Shown: in pieces, positions 52,609 to 61,792 of the stretch
How the letters are laid out: the number at the start of each line of letters is the position of its first letter
How positions within the stretch are numbered: the stretch's first letter is position 1
NCBI GenBank assembly: GCA_902580335.1
Contig: CACHKE010000002.1
Coordinates: 62,001 to 126,000 of the forward strand
DNA from: an uncultured Pelagibacteraceae bacterium
GTDB lineage: Bacteria > Pseudomonadota > Alphaproteobacteria > Pelagibacterales > Pelagibacteraceae
DNA length: 64,000 nt
Direction: 5' to 3'
Notes under the pieces: generated by a model
The model's input: the letters and a program-made list of their open reading frames with translations, nothing else
Told to the model about the DNA's origin: nothing
The model's database searches: none
Translations under genes and position numbers: made by a program

Positions 52609-53267
52609 GAGATATAAATCAAACTGTAATTAATTTTGACAGTGATAAAAATTTTAAAAATGAGGATTTTTTTTTATCAAAAAGTAATAAACATGTTTTC
52701 GAATATCTTAAAAATTGGCCCAAATGGGAAAAAAACTTTGTAAATATTGTAGGGGAAGAACTTTCAGGAAAATCTCATTTAGTAAATATTTTTTTGAAAA
52801 AAAATAAAGGGTTTAAAATTGATGCAAAAAACCTGAAAGATGAAGATTTAAAGAAAATTAAGACTTATGAAAATATTGTCATTGAAAACCTAACATCACA
52901 TATTAATGAAAAATTATTTTATAGTCTTCTAAACATTATAGAACAAGATAATAAATACATTATAGTGACTTCAATTAATTCTATTGTGAGTATAAATTAT
53001 GATTTAAAAGATTTAGTATCTAGAGCTAAAAGTTTTATACTTTTGAATATAGAAAAGCCAGACGATGAATTGATATTTGCAATTATATTAAAAAATTTGT
53101 CAGATAGACAAATAACTTTAGAAAATAAATTTATCGATTATATTATTAAAAGAATAGAGAGATCGTATAAAAGAATATATGATTTCATATATAAAATTGA
53201 TCAACTAAGTTTAAAAAAGAAAAAATCGATTGATTTTAAAATTATTAAAGAAGTTTTGGGAGAATAA
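52605..53267 (+). CDS. hda: HdaA/DnaA-homologue regulatory ATPase-like protein
   Basis: From the ATG at 52605 (ATGA overlap with DUF2066) the product is 220 residues; the alternative start is 52593. It resembles the AAA+ core of DnaA/Hda: FEYLKNWPKWEKNFVNIVGEELSGKSHLVNIFL with the P-loop ending GKSHL, IVIENLTSHINEKLFYSLLNIIEQDNKYIIVTS (Walker B is IVIENL, without the canonical DD/DE), DLVSRAKSFILLNIEKPDDELIFAIILKNLSDRQI, and the C-terminal RIERSYKRIYDFIYKID. It should act with the beta clamp to inactivate DnaA after initiation. The weak Walker A (EELSGKSH) and altered Walker B suggest weak ATP hydrolysis. Confidence 0.8.
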   Translation: MRDINQTVINFDSDKNFKNEDFFLSKSNKHVFEYLKNWPKWEKNFVNIVGEELSGKSHLVNIFLKKNKGFKIDAKNLKDEDLKKIKTYENIVIENLTSHINEKLFYSLLNIIEQDNKYIIVTSINSIVSINYDLKDLVSRAKSFILLNIEKPDDELIFAIILKNLSDRQITLENKFIDYIIKRIERSYKRIYDFIYKIDQLSLKKKKSIDFKIIKEVLGE

Positions 53268-55052
53268 TTGAGTAAGTATAGATCACACAATTGTAATGAA
53301 CTTAACAAAAATGACGTTGGCGAAAATGTATTTTTATCTGGCTGGATAAACAAGAAAAGAGACCATGGTAATATTTTGTTTATAGATTTGAGAGATAATT
53401 ATGGAGTAACACAATGTATAATAGATAAAGAAAATATAAATTTTAAAAAATTAGAAAAAATACAATTAGAGACAGTGATAAAAATAGATGGTGAAGTTGT
53501 AAAAAGATCAAATGAGACTATAAATAAAGAAATTAAAACTGGAGAAATTGAAGTATCTATCAAAACTTTTCAAGTTCTTGGTGAATGTAAAGAACTTCCT
53601 TTACCAGTTTTTACTGATCAAGAATATGCTGAGGAGATAAGACTAAAATATCGGTTTTTAGATTTAAGAAGAAAAAAAATTCATGAAAATATTATATTAA
53701 GATCAAAGGTAATTTCATTTATTAGAGATGAAATGAATAAGTTAGGATTTTTAGAATTTCAAACACCAATTTTGACCTCATCAAGTCCAGAGGGAGCAAG
53801 AGATTTTTTAGTACCAAGTAGATTAAATCCTGGTAAATTTTATGCACTTCCCCAAGCACCTCAACAATTCAAACAATTAGTGATGGTCTCTGGCTTTGAT
53901 AAGTATTTTCAGATTGCACCTTGCTTTAGAGACGAAGATGCAAGAGCAGATAGAAGTCCCGGCGAGTTTTATCAATTAGATTTAGAAATGTCTTTTGTTG
54001 AGCAAGAAGATGTATTTAATGTAGTAGAAAATTTATTTGTTAATACATTCAAAAAGTTTTCAAATAAAAAATTATTGTTTAATCAGTTTCCAAGAATTTC
54101 ATTTAAAGAATCAATGATTAAATATGGAACAGATAAACCAGACCTAAGAAATCCATTAATTATTTGTGACATCACTGAAATTTTTTTAAGAAAAGATGTT
54201 TCTTTTGAAATATTTAAAAAACTAGTTAAAACTGGATCTAAAGTCAGATGCATTGTTACAAAAAATACAAAGGATAAACCGCGAAGTTTTTTTGATAATA
54301 TTGATAAATGGGCCAAAGAACAAGGTGCTTCAGGACTTGCTTACTTTACCATTGAAAAAGAGAGAGAAATTTCAGCAAAAGGGCCGGTAGGCAAATTTTT
54401 TTCAAAAGACTCACTAAATGAAATAATGATTAAAACGAAAGCGGAAGTAGGTGACAGTATTTTTCTTGCTTGTGGTAAATTAGAGGAAGTAGAAAAATTA
54501 ACTGCATTAGCTAGAGATAAAATTGGAAAAGATTTAGGTTTAATCGATGAAAACGTTCTCGCATTCTGCTGGATTGTAGATTACCCAATGTATGAAATAG
54601 ATAATCAAACAAAGAAAATAAAATTCAGTCATAATCCTTTTTCAATGCCACAAGGAGATATCAACAAAATTGATTTTGAAAAACCATTAGAAATACTCGC
54701 TTATCAATATGATATTGTATGTAATGGAGTAGAATTATCTTCTGGTGCGATTAGAAACCATATACCAGATCTGATGTATAAATTATTTGCTGTTGCAGGT
54801 TACTCTAGATCTGAAGTTGATCAAAAATTTAGTGGAATGATAAACGCTTTTAGTTATGGTGCTCCACCTCATGGAGGCATCGCTCCAGGAATTGATAGAA
54901 TAATTATGTTACTAGCAAACGAAAAAAATATTCGAGAAGTTACAATGTTTCCAATGAATCAAAATGCACAGGATTTGATGATGAATGCACCTTCTAGTGT
55001 AAGTGAAAACCAACTTAAAGAGTTAAATTTATCAATAAAAAGTAAAAAATAA
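53268..55052 (+). CDS. aspS: aspartyl-tRNA synthetase
   Basis: The 594-residue class II synthetase starts at a TTG with no gap after the hda stop. It has the anticodon-binding OB domain (FLSGWINKKRDHGNILFIDLRDNYGVTQCII), motif 1 region (YRFLDLRR), SSSPEGARDFLVPSR and LPQAPQQFKQLVMVSGFDKYFQIAPCFRDEDARADRSPGEFYQLDLEMSFV (motif 2), the bacterial insert domain, and motif 3 in PPHGGIAPGIDRIIMLL. This is the bacterial type of AspRS. Whether it is discriminating or also charges tRNA-Asn cannot be decided without gatCAB context. It directly abuts the convergent NrdJ-like gene. Confidence 0.95.
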   Translation: MSKYRSHNCNELNKNDVGENVFLSGWINKKRDHGNILFIDLRDNYGVTQCIIDKENINFKKLEKIQLETVIKIDGEVVKRSNETINKEIKTGEIEVSIKTFQVLGECKELPLPVFTDQEYAEEIRLKYRFLDLRRKKIHENIILRSKVISFIRDEMNKLGFLEFQTPILTSSSPEGARDFLVPSRLNPGKFYALPQAPQQFKQLVMVSGFDKYFQIAPCFRDEDARADRSPGEFYQLDLEMSFVEQEDVFNVVENLFVNTFKKFSNKKLLFNQFPRISFKESMIKYGTDKPDLRNPLIICDITEIFLRKDVSFEIFKKLVKTGSKVRCIVTKNTKDKPRSFFDNIDKWAKEQGASGLAYFTIEKEREISAKGPVGKFFSKDSLNEIMIKTKAEVGDSIFLACGKLEEVEKLTALARDKIGKDLGLIDENVLAFCWIVDYPMYEIDNQTKKIKFSHNPFSMPQGDINKIDFEKPLEILAYQYDIVCNGVELSSGAIRNHIPDLMYKLFAVAGYSRSEVDQKFSGMINAFSYGAPPHGGIAPGIDRIIMLLANEKNIREVTMFPMNQNAQDLMMNAPSSVSENQLKELNLSIKSKK

Positions 55053-55877
55053 TTATTTTTTACCTTTAAGACTAATTTTAACATCTGATAAATCTACCAG
55101 ATTTTTCTTGTAGTTGTTTCTGACAAATCCTTTACTAGTCATATCTTTTACTATTTTTAGCAATTGATTTTGTTCATCAGAACCTTTTTCATCTGCAGAT
55201 GAAACATCTAAATTTCCTATAGATGGAGTATGTGCTAAATCTTCTCTGTTTAGATAAGAAATTGCTAGTTCTCTAAATATATAGTCTAAAATTGAAGAGG
55301 CACTTAAAATTCTATCATTACCATTTACTTTACCAGAGGGTTCAAATTTAGTTCCTATAAATGCATTTACAAACTCATCTAATGGAACTCCATATTGAAG
55401 GCCAAGTGAAACAGCAATGGCAAAATTATTCATTAAGGCTTTAACTAGCTCTCCCTCTTTGCTTGTATCAATAAAGATTTCTCCAATTTTACCATCTTCA
55501 TATTCGCCAGTGTGCAAATAAACTTTATGATCACCAATAGTTGCTTTTTGAATATAACCTTTTCTTCTATCAGGCATGCTAAATCGTTTTCCTGAATTAT
55601 CAGATTTTGTAAAAGATTGAGAAACAATTTTTTCAACACTTGTATTTTTGTTATCGATATTGGCTTGAACTAAATCAATTTTTTTATTTTGATTATTTTT
55701 TTTATTATTAGGGTCAAGACTTTTTGTTTTTCGGTTATCTAATTTAACATCTAGAACTTCAAATTTACCGTCGTCTCTTTTTTCAAGATTTTTAAGCTCA
55801 GTTTCATTTATATCATCTAGATAGTGATTTACTTTAAAAGTGCATGTATAATAAGTTTCTACAAGATATTTTGACAT
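55053..55877 (-). CDS. stand-alone NrdJ C-terminal domain protein (B12-dependent ribonucleotide reductase tail)
   Basis: This 274-residue protein matches only the C-terminal region of vitamin B12-dependent ribonucleotide reductase: [73 protein letters not shown] is unmistakable, followed by [34 protein letters not shown]. The glycyl/thiyl-radical barrel and its catalytic cysteines are absent, and the only cysteine is in YYTCTFKV near the start, so it cannot reduce ribonucleotides alone. Residues 45-90 are a low-complexity Asn/Lys linker. It could be a regulatory subunit for a split NrdJ or a repurposed domain. No frame remnant of the missing part lies next to it. Confidence 0.85.
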   Translation of the reverse strand: MSKYLVETYYTCTFKVNHYLDDINETELKNLEKRDDGKFEVLDVKLDNRKTKSLDPNNKKNNQNKKIDLVQANIDNKNTSVEKIVSQSFTKSDNSGKRFSMPDRRKGYIQKATIGDHKVYLHTGEYEDGKIGEIFIDTSKEGELVKALMNNFAIAVSLGLQYGVPLDEFVNAFIGTKFEPSGKVNGNDRILSASSILDYIFRELAISYLNREDLAHTPSIGNLDVSSADEKGSDEQNQLLKIVKDMTSKGFVRNNYKKNLVDLSDVKISLKGKK

Positions 55878-55991
55878 TTTTTTATAATCCTTAAATTAAA
55901 TTTGAATTTTGAATCTTTTTACTTATATACTTTTACATATTTTAGTCTAATTTAATTTATACAATTTAAAATTGAAATTATAAAATTTTAC

Positions 55992-56351
55992 ATGTTGACT
56001 TTTTTAAAAAAGATTTTTACTTGGTGGAATCAAGATACATTCGGTACCAAAATTAAAACAGTATTGTTTGGTAAATTTATTGGATTAGATGAGTATGGAA
56101 ATAAGTATTACGAGAGCAAAAAAGGAAAAAGATGGGTTATTTATGCAAATGAGATTGATGCATCTAAAATTCCAGTTGAATGGTATTCTTGGATACATTT
56201 TATGCCCAACAAAATTGAAAATACTCATAAATTAGAAAAATATGATTGGCAAAAACCCCACCAGCCAAACTTGACTGGAACTGATTCTGCTTATTATCCA
56301 AATAAGAACAATAAAAATGCAACTAAAAAAAAATATAAAACTTGGAAATAA
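55992..56351 (+). CDS. NADH:ubiquinone oxidoreductase subunit NDUFA12-like
   Basis: The 119-residue protein belongs to the NDUFA12 (B17.2) family of complex I accessory subunits found in alphaproteobacteria and mitochondria. Diagnostic segments are WWNQDTFGTKIKTVLFGKFIGLDEYGNKYYES, KRWVIYANEIDASKIPVEWYSWIHFM and YDWQKPHQPNLTGT. It should associate with complex I in the inner membrane. A Lys/Asn-rich tail ends the chain. The stop lies 35 bases inside the DUF2155 gene. In other alphaproteobacteria the same two genes occur near accC-aat. Confidence 0.92.
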   Translation: MLTFLKKIFTWWNQDTFGTKIKTVLFGKFIGLDEYGNKYYESKKGKRWVIYANEIDASKIPVEWYSWIHFMPNKIENTHKLEKYDWQKPHQPNLTGTDSAYYPNKNNKNATKKKYKTWK

Positions 56352-56721
56352 TTTAAACTTATTATTATTTATATATTTATTTACTATATTTTTAACATTT
56401 AAGATTAGCGCTGAAATTAATCTTGATGGAAGTAATACTGATATAAAGATATTAGACAAGATAAGTTCCAAAAATGAGTCGATAAGATTAGTCAATAACA
56501 AGGAATATATTTATAAAGATCTAGCGATTAAAAGTATAAAATGCACAGACTCCAAATATGATGATAATCCTGAAGTTAAAGCATATATTCAAGTAAGAGA
56601 TTTAACAAAAAAAGATAGAAATAATGTTTTTGTTTTTAATGGATGGATGTTTTCATCAAGCCCTTCTATAGCACCTTTTGATCATCCAGTTTACGATATA
56701 TGGCTTGTTAACTGTTACTAA
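56317..56721 (+). CDS. DUF2155 family protein, probably periplasmic
   Basis: The 134-residue protein has an N-terminal hydrophobic segment (LNLLLFIYLFTIFLTFKISA) consistent with a signal peptide, and the DUF2155 motifs IKSIKCTDSKYDDNPEVKAYIQV and FNGWMFSSSPSIAPFDHPVYDIWLVNCY with two conserved cysteines. The family is alphaproteobacterial and uncharacterised, and typically lies between NDUFA12 and aat/accC. It overlaps NDUFA12 by 35 bases and shares the CTAA stop tetranucleotide with accC on the other strand. Confidence 0.85.
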   Translation: MQLKKNIKLGNNLNLLLFIYLFTIFLTFKISAEINLDGSNTDIKILDKISSKNESIRLVNNKEYIYKDLAIKSIKCTDSKYDDNPEVKAYIQVRDLTKKDRNNVFVFNGWMFSSSPSIAPFDHPVYDIWLVNCY

Positions 56722-58055
56722 AGTATTTTATCTTTGTCCAACCAACTGACATTAAAATCAGAATCAATAAATTTTTTGTGATTCAATAATTTTTTATGTA
56801 ATGGAATTGTTGTTGTGATTCCCTCAATTACAAACTCATCTAAGGATCTATTCATTCTCTGAATAGCTTCTAATCTATTTCTTCCATGACAAATTAATTT
56901 ACAAATCATGCTGTCATAATACGGAGTGACTTTATAACCTTGATATATTGCACCATCAACTCTGGTTCTGAAACCTGATGGTTGGTGACACATACCAATT
57001 AGTCCGGGTGAAGGTTGGAAATTTTTACTTGCATCCTCTGCATTTATTCTACATTCTATAGCATGCCCCCTTGGATTTATATCACTTTGCTTTAAAGCTG
57101 TCTCTCCTGAAAATGCTATCCAAATTTGTTCTTTAATAATATCTATACCTGTTACCATTTCAGTAACTGGATGCTCAACTTGAACTCTTGTATTCATTTC
57201 AAGAAAATAAAATTTTCCATCTTCATAAATAAATTCAACAGTTCCAGCACCCATATAACCAATTTTTGATACCATATTTACTGTTTTTTCAAAAAGGTCT
57301 TTTCTTATCTCATCAGTTAAAACAGGACTTGGTGTTTCTTCAATAAGTTTTTGATGTCTTCTTTGAACAGAACAGTCTCTTTCATGAAGATGTACAGCTC
57401 TATTTTTTCCAGCTAAAATTTGAACCTCGATATGTCTAGGATTTTGAAAAAACTTTTCTATGTAAACTTCATCATTACCAAAATATTTTTGAGCCTCAGA
57501 CTTTGCGGTTGAAAATAATGCTTCAAACTCTTCTTCTTTGTTAACGATTTTCATACCTTTTCCACCGCCACCACCGGAAGCTTTAATTAAAACTGGAAAA
57601 CCAATTTTTTTGCACAATCCTTTTGCTTCTTTAATGTCTCTAACGCCACCCTCAGATCCCTCAATCACTGGCAAACCATTTTCTTTCGCAATTTTTTTTG
57701 CTTGAATCTTGTCTCCCATCATCTCTATTAATTCTGATGATGCGCCTATAAATTTAATATTATTATCTTCAAGCACTTTCGCAAAATTAGCATTTTCTGA
57801 CAGAAAACCATAACCAGGATGTACAGCTTCAGCATTAGTAATTTCTATTGCAGATAATAGGGCTGGGATATTCAAATAACTATTTGCTGGTTGGTGAGAA
57901 CCTATACAAACACTTTCATCTGCCATTCTTACGTGCATACTTTCTTTATCTACATCAGAATGTACTGCTACAGTTGAAATCCCCCACTCCTTACAGGCTC
58001 TTATAATTCTAACCGCAATCTCTCCACGGTTAGCTATCAAAATTTTTTTAAACAT
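56718..58055 (-). CDS. accC: acetyl-CoA carboxylase, biotin carboxylase subunit
   Basis: The 445-residue protein carboxylates biotin on AccB using ATP and bicarbonate. Motifs are FKKILIANRGEIAVRIIRACKEWGI at the start, HPGYGFLSENANFA, PVLIKASGGGGGKGMKIV (ATP grasp), EVQILAGKNRAVHLHERDCSVQRRHQKLIEETPSP, and YFLEMNTRVQVEHPVTEMVTGID with the metal/ATP ligands. Length matches other AccC. It starts one base from the accB stop and is the third gene of aroQ-accB-accC. The gene commonly next in alphaproteobacteria, aat, is not here; DUF2155 converges instead. Confidence 0.97.
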   Translation of the reverse strand: MFKKILIANRGEIAVRIIRACKEWGISTVAVHSDVDKESMHVRMADESVCIGSHQPANSYLNIPALLSAIEITNAEAVHPGYGFLSENANFAKVLEDNNIKFIGASSELIEMMGDKIQAKKIAKENGLPVIEGSEGGVRDIKEAKGLCKKIGFPVLIKASGGGGGKGMKIVNKEEEFEALFSTAKSEAQKYFGNDEVYIEKFFQNPRHIEVQILAGKNRAVHLHERDCSVQRRHQKLIEETPSPVLTDEIRKDLFEKTVNMVSKIGYMGAGTVEFIYEDGKFYFLEMNTRVQVEHPVTEMVTGIDIIKEQIWIAFSGETALKQSDINPRGHAIECRINAEDASKNFQPSPGLIGMCHQPSGFRTRVDGAIYQGYKVTPYYDSMICKLICHGRNRLEAIQRMNRSLDEFVIEGITTTIPLHKKLLNHKKFIDSDFNVSWLDKDKIL

Positions 58056-58486
58056 TAATTAAGAATTAATAAATTTTGACCAAATTCTACAGGTTGGCCG
58101 TCTTCAACACAAATTTCTTTTACAACTCCATCAGCAGTTGATGGTACATGGTTCATAGTTTTCATAGCCTCTACGATCATTACTGTGTCGCCTTTTTTAA
58201 TTTTTTTTCCAACTTCAACAAATTTTTTTGCACCAGGTTCAGGTGCATGATATGCTGTTCCAATAATTGGAGATTTAACTTCAATTCCAGTTTTAGTTTT
58301 TTCTGATAAATTAATATTCAAATTATTTACATCAGTTGTTGAACTTGGAATATTTTGATTATTTACTGAAATATTATTTTTAGAAACTTTAATCTTAGTA
58401 TCTTTCTCGGTATATTCCAACTCAGTAAGATTAAACTCTTCTAGATAATCACTAAGTTCTTTAATAATCTTTTTATTAATTTTCAT
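58055..58486 (-). CDS. accB: acetyl-CoA carboxylase biotin carboxyl carrier protein
   Basis: The 143-residue protein has an N-terminal region of about 30 residues, a Ser/Asn-rich linker, and a biotinyl domain with the biotinylated Lys109 in VMIVEAMKTMNHVPS, preceded by PIIGTAYHAPEPGAKKFVEVGKKIKKGD. It carries carboxybiotin from AccC to the carboxyltransferase, whose genes are outside the window. It overlaps aroQ by 11 bases and abuts accC, forming the widespread aroQ-accB-accC operon. Confidence 0.97.
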   Translation of the reverse strand: MKINKKIIKELSDYLEEFNLTELEYTEKDTKIKVSKNNISVNNQNIPSSTTDVNNLNINLSEKTKTGIEVKSPIIGTAYHAPEPGAKKFVEVGKKIKKGDTVMIVEAMKTMNHVPSTADGVVKEICVEDGQPVEFGQNLLILN

Positions 58487-58922
58487 TTTGTAAGAGTTTT
58501 TGCATTGAAATTATGGCTAAAATATAACCCTCAGTACCCAAACCAAAAATACCACCTGTAACAACGTCACTTATTAAAGATTTATGTCTAAATTCCTCAC
58601 GTTTATATATATTTGAAATATGCAACTCAATGATTGGTTTTTTAAAAATACTTATTGCATCTCTAATAGCTACAGAGGTATGTGTAAAAGCTGCGGCATT
58701 GATTATAATTCCATCAAAATTTTTTCTAGAGTTTTGTATCAAGTCAACTATTTCTCCTTCAATATTTGATTGAGAAAAATCAGCAACTAAACCTAATTCT
58801 TTTGACTTATTCAAACAAATTTCTTTTAATTCTTCAAATGTAGTAGATCCATATTGTGATTGTTCTCTTTCACCTAATAGATTAAGATTTGGACCGTTAA
58901 TTATAATTATCTTATTATTCAT
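58476..58922 (-). CDS. aroQ: type II 3-dehydroquinate dehydratase
   Basis: This 148-residue enzyme catalyses the third step of the shikimate pathway. It has IIIINGPNLNLLGEREQSQYGSTTFEEL with the catalytic Tyr, SNIEGEIVDLIQ, GIIINAAAFTHTSVAIRDAIS with the conserved AAAFTH, and IELHISNIYKREEFRHKSLISDVVTGGIFGLG. It is the first gene of aroQ-accB-accC. It is divergent from thiS, with a 16-base gap only, so their promoters must overlap the coding starts. Confidence 0.96.
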   Translation of the reverse strand: MNNKIIIINGPNLNLLGEREQSQYGSTTFEELKEICLNKSKELGLVADFSQSNIEGEIVDLIQNSRKNFDGIIINAAAFTHTSVAIRDAISIFKKPIIELHISNIYKREEFRHKSLISDVVTGGIFGLGTEGYILAIISMQKLLQNEN

Positions 58923-58938
58923 TTAACATTTATATACG

Positions 58939-59151
58939 ATGAAAAAAAAAATAAAAATAAAAATAAATGGCAAAATAAATAAAATTGACGATAAAACTAA
59001 ACTATCTGACTTAGTTAAAAATTTAAAAGTCCCTTTGAAAAAAGTTGCAATTGAATTAAATAGAGAAATAGTGGATAAAAAAAATCTAAATAAAATAAAT
59101 TTAAAAGTTAATGATAAAATTGAAATAGTTCATTTTATTGGAGGTGGATAG
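58939..59151 (+). CDS. thiS: sulfur carrier protein ThiS
   Basis: The 70-residue beta-grasp protein ends in FIGGG, supplying the C-terminal Gly-Gly needed for adenylation and thiocarboxylation. It contains [27 protein letters not shown], standard for ThiS. It donates sulfur to ThiG for the thiazole half of thiamine. It is followed by thiG after two bases. ThiO, often upstream in this operon, is absent and the divergent gene is aroQ. SAR11 is known to need the pyrimidine precursor but keeps thiazole synthesis, which this pair fits. Confidence 0.9.
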   Translation: MKKKIKIKINGKINKIDDKTKLSDLVKNLKVPLKKVAIELNREIVDKKNLNKINLKVNDKIEIVHFIGGG

Positions 59152-59153
59152 TT

Positions 59154-59927
59154 TTGAAAAAAGATAATCTTATAATTTCAAAAAAAAAATTTAATTCGAG
59201 ATTGATTATAGGTACAGGTAAATATAAAAGTATGAATGAATGTGCTAAGGCGATAAAGATATCTGGAGCTAATATTGTAACTGTTGCTGTTAGAAGAGTA
59301 AATATTACTGATAAAAAGAAACCTTTGTTAATGGATTATATAGATCCAAAAAAAATAACTTATTTACCAAATACAGCTGGATGTTTTAATTCTGACGAAG
59401 CTTTAAGAACACTCAGACTGGCAAGAGAAATAGGAGGATGGAAATTAGTGAAACTTGAGGTTTTGGGTGATAAAAAAAATCTTTTTCCAGAGATGATAGA
59501 AACTCTTAAATCGACAGAAATTTTAACAAAAGAAGGTTTTAAGGTTATGGTTTATTGTAACGACGATCCTCTAATGGCTAAAAGGTTAGAAAATGTTGGA
59601 GCCGCAGCTATAATGCCACTAGCGGCTCCAATTGGATCTGGTTTAGGTATTTTAAATAAAGTTAATATTCAAATAATTAGGGACCAAACAAAATTACCTT
59701 TGATAATAGATGCTGGCTTAGGACAAGCATCAGACGCATCCATAGCAATGGAATTAGGTTGTGATGGTGTCCTAGTTAATACAGCAATAGCAAAAGCAAA
59801 AAAACCATTTGAAATGGCAAAAGCTTTTAAAAATGCTGTAATTGCTGGAAGACAATCCTTTTTATCTGGAAGAATTGAGAAAAAAGTTATGGGGAGTGCC
59901 TCATCTCCAAAAAAAGGTATTATTTAG
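59154..59927 (+). CDS. thiG: thiazole synthase ThiG
   Basis: The 257-residue enzyme forms the thiazole phosphate from DXP, dehydroglycine and ThiS thiocarboxylate. Motifs are [36 protein letters not shown], the catalytic lysine region [18 protein letters not shown], and [32 protein letters not shown], with [27 protein letters not shown]. The start is a TTG two bases after the thiS stop. The 3' end overlaps the convergent rne gene by 8 bases. Dehydroglycine may come from ThiH or ThiO encoded elsewhere. Confidence 0.95.
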   Translation: MKKDNLIISKKKFNSRLIIGTGKYKSMNECAKAIKISGANIVTVAVRRVNITDKKKPLLMDYIDPKKITYLPNTAGCFNSDEALRTLRLAREIGGWKLVKLEVLGDKKNLFPEMIETLKSTEILTKEGFKVMVYCNDDPLMAKRLENVGAAAIMPLAAPIGSGLGILNKVNIQIIRDQTKLPLIIDAGLGQASDASIAMELGCDGVLVNTAIAKAKKPFEMAKAFKNAVIAGRQSFLSGRIEKKVMGSASSPKKGII

Positions 59928-61692
59928 TTTTTTTATAAAACTTTTTTTTCCTAAAAGTTTTTTTTCTCTTTTTTATATCAGTTATTTTTTTATCCTTAAT
60001 TAAATCATTAAGATTTTTAAGTTTTTCAAAATATTCTATAAGCTCAATTGTTTTCTTAGATTTATTTTTAATATCAATAATATATTCAGGAATAATTAAA
60101 TTGTTGTCTGAAATTATATCTATTTTCATTTTATTTTTCTTTTCAAAATAAGTTAAATCTTCAATAAAGTTTTCTTTTAAAAAAGCTGAGATTTTATCAC
60201 ATACTCTTAACTCTACAAATTTAGCTTTACTTAGAACAGCTTTCAATTCAACTAATTTTAATATTTTTTGAGCAAACGACTCATCTGTCAAAGCAACTTT
60301 CCATTTAACAGCACTTTCTCTAAGTCTTTGTCTTGACATTTCTAGTAATCCGAAATTACTAATCCTTCCAATTTGAATTCTTGCTCTATCAGATCTACAT
60401 TTCTCTTTAAGTCTCCTCTCAACCATTTTTCTATTTCCGTAACTTAACATATCTATAAAGTCGATAATAATTAGACCTGAAAGGTCTCTAATTTTAATTT
60501 GTCTTGCGATCTCTTCAGCTGCCTCTAAATTTGTGTCTAATGCAGTATTTTCAACATTTCTTTGTTTTATAGAACTTCCTGAATTAATATCAATTGAAAC
60601 TAATGCCTCTGTGGGGTTTATTACTAGATAGCCACCAGAACTTAGTTTTATTTCAGTATCAAAAATTTGATTTAATTTTTGTTCAATACCCTCCTCAAAG
60701 AATAGTGGAGTTTTTCCTCTATACTTTTTAATTTTTTTAACTTGTGAAGGCATAAGCATTTTCATAAAATTTTGAGCTTTTTTATATCCCTCGTTACCCT
60801 CTATTACGATACTTTTAGTGTTTTCATCATACATGTCTCTAAGAGTTCTATTTATTATCTCACTTTCCTGATGAATTAGTGAAGGCGCCATTGCGTTGAT
60901 TGCATTATTCTTAATTTGGTTCCAGGATTTGATGAGAGTTTCCAAATCATGATTGATTTCATTTTTAGTTTTATTGCTTCCTGCAGTTCTCACAATCAAT
61001 CCCATTTCTTTTGGAATTTCTATTTCATTTAAAATTGATCTTATTTTTTTTCTGTCTGCTGGATTGAAAATTTTTCTTGATATACCACCTCCTTTAGGTG
61101 TGTTTGGCATTAAAACAATATATTTACCCGCAATAGAAATGAAGGTACTAAGTGCAGCACCTTTTTGGCCTCTCTCATCTTTGATAACTTGAACAAGAAT
61201 GACCTGGTTTGGTTTAATTACTTCTTGAATTTTATATCTTTTAAATTTATTTCTATTTTCGACCTTTTTCTCTTTATCATCAAAATCTTTTTCTTTTTCT
61301 TCATTTTCTCTCTTTTCTATTTCTATAGGGTCATCAACTTCTAGTTTACCTTCTGCTAAATTTTCTTCCTCTTTTTCTTCAACCTTTTTTGATAATTCCT
61401 CTCTTATTTTTTCTTCTTCTTCTTTGATTCTTTCAAGGTCACTTTTTGGTATTTGATAGTAGTCTGATTGGATATCATTGAAAGATAAAAAACCATGACG
61501 CTCTCTTCCAAAATCAACAAAAGCAGCTTGTAAGGATGGTTCAATTCTACTAACTTTGCCCAGATAGATATTGTTTTTTATGAGGTTATTTTTTGAACCT
61601 TCATATTCATAGTCTTCAATATTATCTTTTGATTTAAGAACAACTCTAGTTTCATTAGGATGCGAAGCATCAATATATAAATTTTTTTCCAT
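59920..61692 (-). CDS. rne: ribonuclease E/G family endoribonuclease, zinc-link motif missing
   Basis: The 590-residue enzyme starts an RNA-degradation/rRNA-processing nuclease. An S1 domain (residues 36-180) is interrupted by an acidic coiled-coil insert at 84-150, as in other alphaproteobacteria. The metal-binding aspartates are Asp368 ([11 protein letters not shown]) and Asp411 (LIIIDFIDM), 43 apart exactly as in E. coli (303/346). Next comes [13 protein letters not shown] (449-460), after which E. coli has the CPxC zinc link. Here the sequence continues [16 protein letters not shown] and the only cysteines are 432 and 498. The long C-terminal scaffold is also absent; a basic tail ends the chain. 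The enzyme is still a credible nuclease, but its oligomerisation may differ. Confidence 0.92.
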   Translation of the reverse strand: MEKNLYIDASHPNETRVVLKSKDNIEDYEYEGSKNNLIKNNIYLGKVSRIEPSLQAAFVDFGRERHGFLSFNDIQSDYYQIPKSDLERIKEEEEKIREELSKKVEEKEEENLAEGKLEVDDPIEIEKRENEEKEKDFDDKEKKVENRNKFKRYKIQEVIKPNQVILVQVIKDERGQKGAALSTFISIAGKYIVLMPNTPKGGGISRKIFNPADRKKIRSILNEIEIPKEMGLIVRTAGSNKTKNEINHDLETLIKSWNQIKNNAINAMAPSLIHQESEIINRTLRDMYDENTKSIVIEGNEGYKKAQNFMKMLMPSQVKKIKKYRGKTPLFFEEGIEQKLNQIFDTEIKLSSGGYLVINPTEALVSIDINSGSSIKQRNVENTALDTNLEAAEEIARQIKIRDLSGLIIIDFIDMLSYGNRKMVERRLKEKCRSDRARIQIGRISNFGLLEMSRQRLRESAVKWKVALTDESFAQKILKLVELKAVLSKAKFVELRVCDKISAFLKENFIEDLTYFEKKNKMKIDIISDNNLIIPEYIIDIKNKSKKTIELIEYFEKLKNLNDLIKDKKITDIKKRKKTFRKKKFYKKTK

Positions 61693-61777
61693 AATTTTAA
61701 GTTTGAGTATTTCATTTAGTGTTTATTTTTTTAAATTTTGTTTAATAATAATGCCTTATCTTTAACAAATTCCTATA

Positions 61778-61783
61778 TATAAT
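61778..61783 (+). promoter_or_regulatory. candidate -10 element of mrcA, near-leaderless
   Basis: A perfect TATAAT lies ten bases before the ATG at 61793, and no convincing -35 hexamer precedes it. If used, transcription would begin at about 61789-61791, leaving a leader of only two to four bases. The call rests on a hexamer alone. Confidence 0.25.
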
Positions 61784-61792
61784 TAAATCAAA

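Noticed and set aside
55053..55877. Pseudogene of nrdJ
   Set aside because: The frame is intact over 274 codons with family-level conservation and a defined N-terminus, so a functional single-domain protein is more likely than a remnant.
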